A stretch of 64,000 nucleotides of DNA, from NCBI RefSeq assembly GCF_010092985.1, contig NZ_CP048106.1, positions 248,001 to 312,000 of the forward strand, written 5' to 3'. Under the pieces are notes generated by a model. The model searched no databases and was not told the DNA's origin. It was given only the letters and a program-made list of their open reading frames with translations. How positions within the stretch are numbered: the first letter of the stretch is position 1; each line of letters starts with the position of its first letter. Source of the stretch: Pontibacter pudoricolor. Its GTDB lineage: Bacteria > Bacteroidota > Bacteroidia > Cytophagales > Hymenobacteraceae. The position numbers and the translations under genes were made by a program. Positions 9,704-18,003 of this stretch are shown piece by piece.

Positions 9704-10540
9704 TTGGTTGAATATAATAAAAAGTTAAGAGTTATACTTCCGTTAGTTTATACATACGACTTTGGAGCGCCCGTGTGGCGCATGCGACTGGATAGTGCTG
9801 CCAACCGGCTCGCTTTTGAACTCCGCGACGCTGACCTGCTGCTTGCTGATTTCTATTCACTCGATCTGGATCAGCATAAACTCGAAAAGCTTCCGATGCC
9901 TGCCGCTAAAAACTGGTGGCTGGGGCTGGAGGACGCTCACGAAGGCCTGCTGTTTATACACGGCTACGGCGACCGCCAGATTGGTCAGCACAAGGGGATA
10001 TTTGCTTATGATGCTGCCACTACAAACCTGCAATGGCAACAGCCGGAACTGGCTTTTTATGGCGTTACTAAAGACGGAGTTCTGGCGCTTGACTTACAGG
10101 ATCAGAATTTAAAGTTGCTGCAATTTAAAACCGGAACTATAGTTGCAGAGAACGTGTCATTGGACAGCGGCGCAAATGCTGTGGCTGACTATAATACGGT
10201 TAAGTCACAGGCGTGTACCTACCCAATGCTTTACCTGGAAGGAGAATCATACTATAACGAAGTATGTAATTTTCTGGAGCACAAGCTTAACGTGAAACCA
10301 GTGAAGGGGATAGAGTATGCTGAAACCGGGCAAAACTTTTATACAGGATTTTATACAGAGAATGCGCACGGAAATTTAGATAATACGCTGTGTGTGTTTA
10401 ATTTGGATGGCGAATTGCAGTTGCAGCAGTGCATTGCGGCCGGATTAAGTGGCATAGGTTCAGATACTTTTATTATCTTTAACCACAAATTATACTTTAT
10501 CCGGCAACGAAATATTTTAGTTGTTTATAGTCTTACATAG
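9704..10540 (+). CDS. DUF4905-type conserved hypothetical protein
   Basis: 278 residues, predicted soluble, with a pattern of short beta-propeller-like strands: YDFGAPVWRMRLDSAANRLAFELRD, LLLADFYSLDLDQHKLEK (split here from the run) and GLLFIHGYGDRQIGQHKGI. This resembles the Cytophagales-restricted DUF4905 family. No catalytic motif is visible. The frame opens with TTG at 9704, which is taken as the start because residues just after it already fit the family; the next ATG is at about 9781. A perfect AACTATAGTT copy encodes Thr-Ile-Val at 10135-10144. It may form a transcription unit with the following LysM gene, 14 bp downstream. Confidence 0.6.
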   Translation: MVEYNKKLRVILPLVYTYDFGAPVWRMRLDSAANRLAFELRDADLLLADFYSLDLDQHKLEKLPMPAAKNWWLGLEDAHEGLLFIHGYGDRQIGQHKGIFAYDAATTNLQWQQPELAFYGVTKDGVLALDLQDQNLKLLQFKTGTIVAENVSLDSGANAVADYNTVKSQACTYPMLYLEGESYYNEVCNFLEHKLNVKPVKGIEYAETGQNFYTGFYTENAHGNLDNTLCVFNLDGELQLQQCIAAGLSGIGSDTFIIFNHKLYFIRQRNILVVYSLT

Positions 10541-10554
10541 TTTACCTTTTAGCC

Positions 10555-11574
10555 ATGGTACGCATACTTTTACTTGCACTTTTACTGTCACCGGTACTTT
10601 CATTATCAGCTTCGGCCACAACCCATGTTGCCCTGCGCGACTCTGTAGGAGTGGAGCGCCGCAACGGTAAGTTTTTTGTGAAGCACAAAGTGGAGCCAAA
10701 AGAAACCCTGTATGCCTTGTCGCGCAAGTATGGGGTACCTGTTGCCAAAATTGTGGAGTCTAACCCTACCGTGGAAGCAAGTATAAGAGTGGATCAGATC
10801 GTACTTATTCCGCGAAATGCGCCTTTGTCTGCTGCGGCTAATTCGGTGGCCACTACAACGCCTAAAACCCCGGCGGCAACTGCCAGTAACCGCACGTTTA
10901 CGGTGAATAACAAAGGCGAAAAAATACATGTGGTAGAGGCAAAGCAAACGCTTTACAGCATTTCTCGCATGCATGGCGTATCAGTAGAGAGTATCAAAAC
11001 CTGGAATAATCTTGCTGATAACAACATTGAGATCGGCACCGGTCTGATCGTTGGAAAAGGCGCTGTTCCTACTGCCAACAAACCGGTTTATGTCCCGGAA
11101 GTTGATGATGAAGTTGAAAAAGCAACGGCAACTACACCAGTAGCAGCCCCGGTAACACCTAAGAACACACCTGCCAGCACAACTAAAACTACCACTACTA
11201 CAGCATCAGCTAATCCTGCTACAGCTTCAACTCCAGCCGAGTCTATACCAACAGTAAGTGAAAGAGAAGAAGAAGCAGGTGCAACAGAAACTGCTGCTGG
11301 TGTTAAGAAAGTGATCGAAAACGGTATGGCCGAAATGATAGATCCGAAAGCAGATACAAACAAATACCTGGCATTACATAAAACGGCCCCTGTTGGTACT
11401 ATCATGCAGGTTAAAAACTCCATGAACGGCCAGGTGGTGTATGTCCGTGTGATCGGGAAATTACCTGATACCGGCACCAATAATAATGTGGTAGTTCGTA
11501 TCTCTAAAAAAGCTTACCAGAAGCTAGGCGCTGTTGATCAGAAGTTCAGAGTAGAGGTTTCTTATATGCCGTAA
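10555..11574 (+). CDS. LysM protein with RlpA-like double-psi beta-barrel domain
   Basis: A secreted cell-wall protein of 339 residues. The signal peptide ends near ALLLSPVLSLSASA. Two LysM peptidoglycan-binding repeats follow: EPKETLYALSRKYGVPVAKI and EAKQTLYSISRMHGVSVESI. A low-complexity Thr/Ala/Pro linker runs from about residue 185 to 235. The C-terminal 70 residues (APVGTIMQVKNSMNGQ to RVEVSYMP) look like an RlpA-type double-psi beta-barrel. It probably acts on or binds septal or lateral peptidoglycan. RlpA-type lytic activity cannot be confirmed. Confidence 0.82.
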   Translation: MVRILLLALLLSPVLSLSASATTHVALRDSVGVERRNGKFFVKHKVEPKETLYALSRKYGVPVAKIVESNPTVEASIRVDQIVLIPRNAPLSAAANSVATTTPKTPAATASNRTFTVNNKGEKIHVVEAKQTLYSISRMHGVSVESIKTWNNLADNNIEIGTGLIVGKGAVPTANKPVYVPEVDDEVEKATATTPVAAPVTPKNTPASTTKTTTTTASANPATASTPAESIPTVSEREEEAGATETAAGVKKVIENGMAEMIDPKADTNKYLALHKTAPVGTIMQVKNSMNGQVVYVRVIGKLPDTGTNNNVVVRISKKAYQKLGAVDQKFRVEVSYMP

Positions 11575-11598
11575 TTACGGTTAAATTTATATATGGAA

Positions 11599-11628
11599 AG
11601 CCAGTTGCAGCCCTGTAACTGGCTTTTT
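11599..11628 (+). terminator. Terminator after the LysM gene
   Basis: AGCCAGTT pairs with AACTGGCT, followed by TTTTAG. The inner loop again pairs (TTGCAG with CTGTAA), which links it to the small hairpin families elsewhere in the window. Confidence 0.8.
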
Positions 11629-12686
11629 AGTTTTAGAGTTTCCTTGTTGTTACTCAAGCGTCAGCTGAGGGATTTTATATGTCCTATAGTTTCTTTTTGT
11701 CATTTCGAACAGCGTGAGAAATCTATCTCAGCTTATAGATTGATTTTCTACTTTTAGAACCAAGCCTTCCTTTCATAGCTACTTTTAATCCTGGGAGCTC
11801 TACTCGCCTATAGTTTCATATGTAGCTTTGGTGCCCTCACGGCCGGGAGGCCCCGTCTTCGGGCATCGCGCTGCTGCCTTCTTGCTATCCTCGTGCCTCG
11901 GATTGGCTTCGCCACCGCAACAAGTCAAATGCGCTCTACCCAAAGACTGTGATCAAACTCGATAGTAGAAGCTGTAGTTGACTGAGGTTTTATTGCATTT
12001 GGCTTTATCGTGGTATTAGTTTCAAAGGAACAGGTAAACCTGTCCTGCTCGTGGTGTGTAACTATAAAATTAGAGTTTAGGAATTGGTAAAGGCAGAATT
12101 GTCCCCTTGAGGGGACTACAGGGGTGTTAAAGACGCAACTATAGAACGATAGCTCTAACTATAGCAACAGCAGAAAATCCCCTCTCGGGAGGGGCAGGGG
12201 TGGGTTGAAATGCTAACTATAGAACAATGGAATAAATTATAGAAGTAGCAAAAAGAGCTCCCAGGATTAGACAAGGAGGGGTGGTTGAATTAACTCTAAC
12301 TATAAAACTTTACCTCTAACTATAGCAGTAGCTTTATCTATCCAATCCATTAATCCTATAAATCCTGGTTCAGACAATTCCTGCCCCTCGCGGGCCAGTT
12401 GAGTCAGGAGACTCAACACCATAATTAGTCACGAGCGAAGACGCTCGCGCCAGCAATACGAACTATAGCTATTAACTATAACAAAACTTCCTCCTGTTTT
12501 GGGGGTAGGGGCCTCTTCAAAAGGAGAGGGCTGGGGTGAGGTAATTTAGGGTTTAAACTATCGGGTACGTACTAACACCCAACATCAAAACTATAAACAG
12601 AACAACATCAAAATCTCAACTATAAACTCGTAGGTTTTATAATTTTGTGAACAGCCCGTATACTGCAGCTACAGACCTTTAAATCA
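11629..12686. repeat. 1.1 kb intergenic mosaic of repeats
   Basis: No coding region is supported here. The stretch contains the CCCAAAGACTGTGATCA family element (11759-12053); hairpins with an accent on G/C arms at 12398-12417 (GTTGAGTC/GACTCAAC) and 12432-12447 (CGAGCG/CGCTCG, flanked by AGTCAC and GCGCCAGCAA); gene-free CCCCTC...GAGGGGCAGGGGTGGG-type words at 12101-12128, 12176-12207 and 12490-12543; a copy of the AATCCT...AAATCCTG word family at 12347-12375; and at least seven CTATAGTT or AACTATAG words. Confidence 0.8.
11759..12053 (+). repeat. Long intergenic repeat, copy 1
   Basis: Shares an ordered set of blocks with 44400-44718 on the opposite strand: CCAAGCCTT, AATCCTGGGAGCT, GCCCTCACGGCCGGGAGG, CCCCGTCTT, GGGCATCGCGCTG, CACCGCAACAA, CCCAAAGACTGTGATCA, TTATCGTGGTA, then a hairpin with ACAGGT/ACCTGTCC arms. 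No open frame is shared between the two copies. Confidence 0.8.
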
Positions 12687-13463
12687 ATGAAGCAAGATAT
12701 TGCCGCTATAAAAGCGCTGCTCGACGACAGAGTAGAAAAATACAACCAACCAGCCTTTATTCCGAATGATCCGGTTTCTATACCGCACCGTTTTACAAAA
12801 AAGCAGGATATTGAAATAAGTGGATTTTTTGCCTCAATCCTCGCATGGGGCCAGCGAAAAACCATCATCAATAACTGTTTAAAGCTAATGGACCTGATGA
12901 ATAATGCGCCCCACGACTTTATCCTTAACCACCAGGAGCAGGACCTGCCACGATTTCTAGGTTTCAAACACCGGACCTTCAACGACACCGACCTGCTTTA
13001 CTTTATCCATTTTTTTAACTGGTATTATAGCCGTTATGATAGTCTGGAAGTTGCTTTTACCGGAGAGCTGAACACTATCAAAACACAAAAAGAACGGCTG
13101 ATGCATTTCCACGACATGGTTTTTAGCCTGGAAGACGCGCCTCACAGAACAAAAAAACATATTTCTACTCCGGCCCGCAAATCAGCTTGCAAACGTATAA
13201 ACATGTACCTGCGGTGGATGGTGCGTAAGGATGATAATGGTGTAGACTTCGGAATCTGGGACACAATGAAACCGGCTGATCTGGTATGCCCCTGTGATGT
13301 ACATGTGGAGCGCGTAGCACGACGGCTGGGCCTGATTACCCGTAAAGGCATGGACTGGCAGACAGCCGAAGAACTAACCGACCACCTCAGAGCTTTTGAC
13401 CCGTCAGATCCGGTAAAGTACGATTATGCACTCTTCGGATTGGGTATTGAAGAAAAGTTCTGA
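12687..13463 (+). CDS. TIGR02757 (DUF2400) family protein
   Basis: 258 residues matching the TIGR02757 family, which is nearly universal in Bacteroidetes and has no assigned role. Typical pieces are DPVSIPHRFTKKQDIEISGF, LAWGQRKTIINN and KRINMYLRWMVRKDD. The conserved Cys and His segment VCPCDVHVERVARRLGL, near residue 210, resembles a helix-hairpin-helix DNA glycosylase fold, so a nucleic-acid role is possible (inference). A -7-like TAATTTTG lies at 12640-12647, with no clear -33. Confidence 0.85.
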   Translation: MKQDIAAIKALLDDRVEKYNQPAFIPNDPVSIPHRFTKKQDIEISGFFASILAWGQRKTIINNCLKLMDLMNNAPHDFILNHQEQDLPRFLGFKHRTFNDTDLLYFIHFFNWYYSRYDSLEVAFTGELNTIKTQKERLMHFHDMVFSLEDAPHRTKKHISTPARKSACKRINMYLRWMVRKDDNGVDFGIWDTMKPADLVCPCDVHVERVARRLGLITRKGMDWQTAEELTDHLRAFDPSDPVKYDYALFGLGIEEKF

Positions 13464-13698
13464 CAGGAATTATGTACTGATTAGAGGCTTCTTCCTGAAC
13501 TGCTTCAGTAAATAACCCAGAAATTTAGCAGCAATTCAACGGGACTACTTATAAGTAAGCTGTTTACTGGACGAGCTGAAAACATGAAAATATGGTAAGT
13601 AACGTGATATAAGGTGAGTGAAAACCCGGGAATAGGTATAGTTATGTATTTACTGTACTTTTACGGCCCATATCTAAGTTCTATCTTTACAACTACCT

Positions 13699-14493
13699 AT
13701 GACTGCAACTCAGAAACATAATGTGAAGGTCCTCGGAAATGGCCAACAGCCGATGTTATTTGCCCACGGCTATGGCTGCGACCAGAAGATGTGGCGCTTC
13801 ATTACGCCGGCTTTCCAGGATGAGTACAAGATCATATTGTTTGACCACATAGGCTTTGGTGCTTCTGATACCTCAACCTATACCATTGCTAAATACTCCT
13901 CCTTAAATTCCTACGCCGACGATATTTTGGCAATATGCGAGGAACTGGATTTGAGGGATATTATTTATGTAGGCCACTCTGTCAGCGCCATGATCGGGGT
14001 TTTGGCATCAAATAAACAGCCTGAACGTTTCTCTAAACTCGTACTCATCGGCCCTTCTCCGTGCTACATTAACGACGGAGACTATACTGGCGGCTTCACT
14101 GAGGAGAGTATACTGGGTTTGATAAAATCTCTTGAAAGTGATTACTTGACATGGGCTAAAACGATGGCACCGGTTATTATGGGTAACCCTGACAGACCCG
14201 AGCTTGGTGAAGAGCTGTCGAATAGCTTTTGCAGTAGCGACATAGAGGTAGCTAAGGATTTTGCCCGCGTCACCTTCCTGTCTGATAACAGATCGGATCT
14301 GGCTACTGTAACAACAGACACACTGATTCTGCAATGCTCTGAAGATGTGATTGCGCCTGAAGTTGTTGGCAATTATGTGCATCAGCACATAGCAGGCAGC
14401 CGGTTCGAGCAAATGAATGCGATCGGCCATTGCCCCAATTTAAGTGCGCCCGACGAAACGATAGGCAGGATCAAAAATTTTATAAAGAACTAG
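13699..14493 (+). CDS. RsbQ-like alpha/beta hydrolase
   Basis: A 264-residue alpha/beta hydrolase close to RsbQ, the Bacillus hydrolase needed with the PAS-phosphatase RsbP for the energy-stress branch of SigB control. The oxyanion region is FAHGYGCDQKMW (residues 21-32). The nucleophile elbow is GHSVSAMIG, the acid lies near CSEDVIAPE and the catalytic His is in IGHCPNLSAP. The GHSVS elbow is characteristic of RsbQ rather than generic lipases. No RsbP-like gene is adjacent. A stressosome operon lies about 19 kb away at 33-37 kb, but a link between the two is only inference. Confidence 0.78.
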   Translation: MTATQKHNVKVLGNGQQPMLFAHGYGCDQKMWRFITPAFQDEYKIILFDHIGFGASDTSTYTIAKYSSLNSYADDILAICEELDLRDIIYVGHSVSAMIGVLASNKQPERFSKLVLIGPSPCYINDGDYTGGFTEESILGLIKSLESDYLTWAKTMAPVIMGNPDRPELGEELSNSFCSSDIEVAKDFARVTFLSDNRSDLATVTTDTLILQCSEDVIAPEVVGNYVHQHIAGSRFEQMNAIGHCPNLSAPDETIGRIKNFIKN

Positions 14494-14543
14494 ATACCGC
14501 TTTTGTTCTGAATGCGTAATAGCAAGAGCATTTAATTGGTTTG

Positions 14544-14990
14544 ATGAATAAAAAAGAATTAAGAAAAGCAAACGGCGATGTCTTTTTTGAGGCTGAACGC
14601 AATGCTGACAATTCTTTTATTTCTGCTAATTGGATAGGGGTACAATCGCTGGAAAGTATAATAATGGCGGGAAACCAGTTACTGGCAATGCTCCGGCAAA
14701 AGCCATGTTCTGCGATACTTAACAATAACCACGAACTGGTAGGTCCCTGGGAGGTTGGAGTTAACTGGATGGCTTATAAGTGGGCCCCGCAAGCTAAAGA
14801 ATTAGGTGTGCAGCACTTTGCGCATGTTATGTCGTACGGCATATTTGGTCAGAACTCGTTCAGTACTTTTGCGCCGCTGGTAAAAGATATTTTTGAAGTG
14901 CGCACATTTGAAGATGAAAAAGAGGCTAAAGAATGGTTGTATCAAAAAATAATAGCTAAAAAGCCGTACAAATATCCGCCAACACTGTAG
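14544..14990 (+). CDS. STAS/SpoIIAA-like small cytosolic protein
   Basis: 148 residues from the ATG at 14544 (an in-frame TTG lies one codon earlier). The pattern is NWIGVQSLESIIMAGNQLL, then LNNNHELVGPWEVGVNW, then HFAHVMSYGIFGQNS and a closing EAKEWLYQKI. This matches a group of Bacteroidetes proteins with a SpoIIAA/SEC14-like alpha-beta fold. Function is unknown. It follows the RsbQ-like hydrolase by 50 bp on the same strand and may be co-transcribed. Confidence 0.6.
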   Translation: MNKKELRKANGDVFFEAERNADNSFISANWIGVQSLESIIMAGNQLLAMLRQKPCSAILNNNHELVGPWEVGVNWMAYKWAPQAKELGVQHFAHVMSYGIFGQNSFSTFAPLVKDIFEVRTFEDEKEAKEWLYQKIIAKKPYKYPPTL

Positions 14991-15015
14991 AACACCCTTT
15001 CCCTGAAGGCATTTC

Positions 15016-15510
15016 TCAAGCTTTATTTTCTACAAATTTTTTTACTTCCAGTTTATCCGGGCAGTTTTCCAGTAGCTCGGCTATAGTTTGCTTTAAGCCC
15101 GGATGTACTAAATCAGGGGAGACCTCATATAAAGGCAGCAGCGTAAAGCGGCGCAGGTGCAATTGCGGGTGCGGTATGGTCAGCCGTTGGGTTTGCTGCA
15201 CCAGGTTGTCATAAAACAGGATATCGATATCAATAACGCGTGCTCCCCAATGTTCCAGGCGTTCGCGGCCAAGGTCGTGTTCTATAGTGTTTATAGTTTG
15301 CAGCACCTGCTCCGGACTAAAGTCAGTAGTTACTTCAAGCACCTGGTTCAGGAAACTGGGCTGATCTGTTTTGCCCCACGCGGCGGTCTCGTAGATAGCA
15401 GAAGCCTGAACTATAGTTCCTACTTGCGTAGCTATAGTTTCGCGGGCTTGTTGCAGGTATAATGTTCGGTCGCCAAGGTTGCTCCCCAGCAGCAGGTATA
15501 GTTCAGGCAT
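15016..15510 (-). CDS. folK: 2-amino-4-hydroxy-6-hydroxymethyldihydropteridine pyrophosphokinase
   Basis: Transfers pyrophosphate from ATP to 6-hydroxymethyl-dihydropterin in folate synthesis. LLLGSNLGDR at the N-terminus, ETAAWGKTDQPSFLNQV, the signature WGARVIDIDILFYD and IPHPQLHLRRFTLLPL are all diagnostic. 164 residues is normal. It overlaps the end of the next minus-strand gene by 8 bp (15503-15510), which suggests translational coupling. Residues VGTIVQ include a perfect AACTATAGTT copy at 15409-15418. Confidence 0.95.
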   Translation of the reverse strand: MPELYLLLGSNLGDRTLYLQQARETIATQVGTIVQASAIYETAAWGKTDQPSFLNQVLEVTTDFSPEQVLQTINTIEHDLGRERLEHWGARVIDIDILFYDNLVQQTQRLTIPHPQLHLRRFTLLPLYEVSPDLVHPGLKQTIAELLENCPDKLEVKKFVENKA

Positions 15511-16360
15511 GTTTCCGGAAAAAGGCTATGCTCAGGTCAGCGGCTGCACGGGCAGCTTCCGGCAGTTCGTCCTTTTCGTAAGGGTGCTTGCCGCCAAACG
15601 AATGATCGGCACCGGGCAGCAGGTGCATCTCGGCATCAGGCTTCCAGGAGTGCAGGTCGTGCGCCATCTGAATAGGCAGCGTTTCGTCTTCTTTGCCGTG
15701 CAATATGAGCAAAGGCTGCTGCATCGTCTGTATCACCTTCGGAATCTCGAGTCGCTGCCTGTTCGCAATATAGTTTTCCATTATCTGGTAATACATCGGC
15801 ATTTTCTGGCCAGTGCGGGCGTTGGTTATCCATTGCACGCCTTCGCGCTCCCACTTTTCATTTTCAAGCTCATCCCAGCGCTGGTCAAATTTATTTACGG
15901 CCGCCCAGGTAGCAACAGCTTTTATACGCGGATCTTCAGCCGCTTTAAGTATAACAGTACCCCCACCACGACTATGGCCAATCAGGTAAATATGGTCCAG
16001 ATCAAGCTCATTGTGAGGCAGTGGGCCCTCTACATTTTTTACCATGTCAATCAGGGCTTTCAGGTCATCAAGCTCCAGGCAGAAGTTGTTATTCCCGAAT
16101 GCTTCGAGGTCGTGTAAATCAGAAAAATCTTCTACAGTAGTGCCATTATAAGCAAAGTTGAATTTTATGAATACAAAGCCCTGCTCCGCAAAATACTGCG
16201 CCAGTAAATTGTAATGTCCCCAGTCTTTAAACCCCTTAAACCCATGCGTAAATATCACGACAGGTTTGGGTTGCGAAGTAGGTTCGTAAACGGCATCGGC
16301 AGTAAATGGACGGCCATGTTCGGGATAAACAATAAAATCAACTTTAAGGGTATTTGCCAT
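15503..16360 (-). CDS. Alpha/beta hydrolase (dienelactone hydrolase-like)
   Basis: 285 residues of the alpha/beta hydrolase fold. VIFTHGFKGFKDWGHYN forms the oxyanion loop and GHSRGGGTVILK the nucleophile elbow. LILHGKEDETLP supplies the acid and GADHSFGGKHP the catalytic His. There is no signal peptide, so it is probably cytosolic. The substrate is unknown. It is the upstream gene of a two-gene unit with folK. Confidence 0.82.
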   Translation of the reverse strand: MANTLKVDFIVYPEHGRPFTADAVYEPTSQPKPVVIFTHGFKGFKDWGHYNLLAQYFAEQGFVFIKFNFAYNGTTVEDFSDLHDLEAFGNNNFCLELDDLKALIDMVKNVEGPLPHNELDLDHIYLIGHSRGGGTVILKAAEDPRIKAVATWAAVNKFDQRWDELENEKWEREGVQWITNARTGQKMPMYYQIMENYIANRQRLEIPKVIQTMQQPLLILHGKEDETLPIQMAHDLHSWKPDAEMHLLPGADHSFGGKHPYEKDELPEAARAAADLSIAFFRKHA

Positions 16361-16625
16361 AGGTTACTTAAAAAAATAACTGTACTATAGGATGCTTTAA
16401 CGGTATAATTTTATGATTTGTTGAGGCTCACCTTGGTTTATTCCAACCGGTAAAATGATAGCACAACATCAAATGCAGTTTTGGTTTCCGGGTAAAACAT
16501 AATCCTGCAGGCAGTTGATCAGCATCAAAGAGATCAATTGCCAGCAATTTAATAATTATACCCGGTTTTGCCCCCTGCACGTTTGGAAACCACTATTGGA
16601 GACCGTAATATTGCAACACCAAAAC

Positions 16626-17603
16626 ATGAGCAGCAGCCTAGATAAAATACAAGCGCCAATAGCAAGCGAAATGGAGCTTTTCGAGAAGAAGTTCCGGGCT
16701 TCTATGAAGTCGAAAGTGCTGCTTTTAGACCGTATCATGAGCTACATCGTAAAGCGCAAAGGCAAACAGATGCGCCCGATGTTCGTGTTTTTTACGGCCA
16801 AACTATACCACGAAACCATAACCGATGCCACTTACCGGGGTGCCGCTCTTATTGAGTTGCTGCACACGGCGACCCTGGTGCATGACGATGTAGTGGATGA
16901 CGCCAACTATAGACGCGGTTTCTTTTCAGTAAATGCCCTCTGGAAAAATAAGATCGCGGTGTTGGTTGGTGATTACCTGCTCTCGAAAGGATTGTTGCTT
17001 TCGCTGAACAACGATGATTTTGAACTGCTGAAAATCGTATCGAATGCGGTGCGGGAAATGAGTGAGGGAGAGTTGCTGCAGATCGAAAAAGCCCGCCGCC
17101 TGGACATTGACGAAGCAGTTTACTTTGATATTATCCGTCAGAAAACGGCCTCGCTTATAGCCTCATGCTGTGCTGTGGGCGCTGCTTCTGCGGGTGCGTC
17201 GAAAGAAGAGATAGAGAAAGCGCGCTTATTCGGTGAAAAAGTTGGTATTGCCTTCCAGATAAAAGACGACCTTTTCGATTACGGTACCGCTGAGATCGGC
17301 AAGCCGGTCGGCATCGACATCAAAGAAAAGAAAATGACCCTGCCGCTGATACATGCGCTCCGCAATGCAGACTGGCTAACCAAGCGCCGCGTTATTTACA
17401 ACGTAAAAAACAACAACGGCGACAACAAGCGCGTGCAGCAGGTAATTGATTTCGTGAAGCAATCTGGTGGTATTGAGTACACGGTTGAAGTTATGAACCG
17501 CTACCACGCCGAAGCCCTCGAAATTCTGCATACCTTCCCTGATAACCCCTCGCGTCGCTCACTCGAGCAACTGATCGCCTATACAATAGAGCGGGAAAAA
17601 TAG
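16626..17603 (+). CDS. Polyprenyl (octaprenyl-type) diphosphate synthase
   Basis: Chain-elongating trans-prenyltransferase that builds the long isoprenoid tail of menaquinone or related carriers. The first aspartate-rich motif HDDVVDDANYRRG is at about residues 86-98 and the second is FQIKDDLFDYG. The start is placed at the ATG at 16626, giving 325 residues, the usual length for the family. An in-frame TTG at 16515 would add 37 residues unlike any family member. The chain length of the product cannot be told from sequence alone. Confidence 0.9.
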   Translation: MSSSLDKIQAPIASEMELFEKKFRASMKSKVLLLDRIMSYIVKRKGKQMRPMFVFFTAKLYHETITDATYRGAALIELLHTATLVHDDVVDDANYRRGFFSVNALWKNKIAVLVGDYLLSKGLLLSLNNDDFELLKIVSNAVREMSEGELLQIEKARRLDIDEAVYFDIIRQKTASLIASCCAVGAASAGASKEEIEKARLFGEKVGIAFQIKDDLFDYGTAEIGKPVGIDIKEKKMTLPLIHALRNADWLTKRRVIYNVKNNNGDNKRVQQVIDFVKQSGGIEYTVEVMNRYHAEALEILHTFPDNPSRRSLEQLIAYTIEREK

Positions 17604-18003
17604 ACCAGTGATTAAGGCGATTAGACTGATTTAACAGAATTTTCTATCTGAGCCCCTGATTAATGGGAACAGATGGATTAGCCGGATGTAGAGACGCAAG
17701 ATGTTGCGTCTTTTTTGTTTGTCTGAATCAGGATTTGCAGGATTAAAGGATTAACAGGATTTAAGCCCATCCCAGCCTATATAGTTGCAACCGGATTAGA
17801 TAATCTATAGTTTATTCATTCAATGATCATAAATCAATGGTACGGACAGAAACTACAATAATCATCTATCAAGCCCAATCCTGTAAATCAGAAAAATCCC
17901 CTTAATCACTGTTCTGAAAATCTGTAAACTATACCTATAAAACTATAAGGCGGTAGCGGTTGAAAGCAGGTAGTTTTGAGCATGCAAAATAACCTATGAA
18001 AAA
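17604..18003. repeat. Intergenic repeats downstream of the prenyl synthase
   Basis: No gene. An AGACGCAA-GATG-TTGCGTCT hairpin followed by TTTTTTG is at 17692-17716. A reverse-complement copy of the AATCCT/AAATCCTG/TTCAGAC word family is at 17721-17749; its plus-strand relative is at 12347-12375. A -7-like TAGTTTTG is at 17971-17978, 26 bases before the methyltransferase start. Confidence 0.7.
17692..17716 (+). terminator. AGACGCAA hairpin, probable terminator
   Basis: Perfect 8-bp arms with loop GATG, followed by six T. The same arms with loop GGTA recur at 41923-41942, so this is also a repeat family member. Confidence 0.6.

Noticed and set aside
11759..12053. Group II intron or retron as explanation of the long repeat
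   Set aside because: No reverse-transcriptase frame and no recognisable domain V structure was seen; left as an unnamed repeat.
11629..12686. CRISPR array
   Set aside because: The repeated words vary in length and order and there are no equal-length spacers or cas genes.
16515..16625. N-terminal extension of the prenyl synthase
   Set aside because: It starts with TTG and adds residues unlike the family; the ATG at 16626 gives the normal length.
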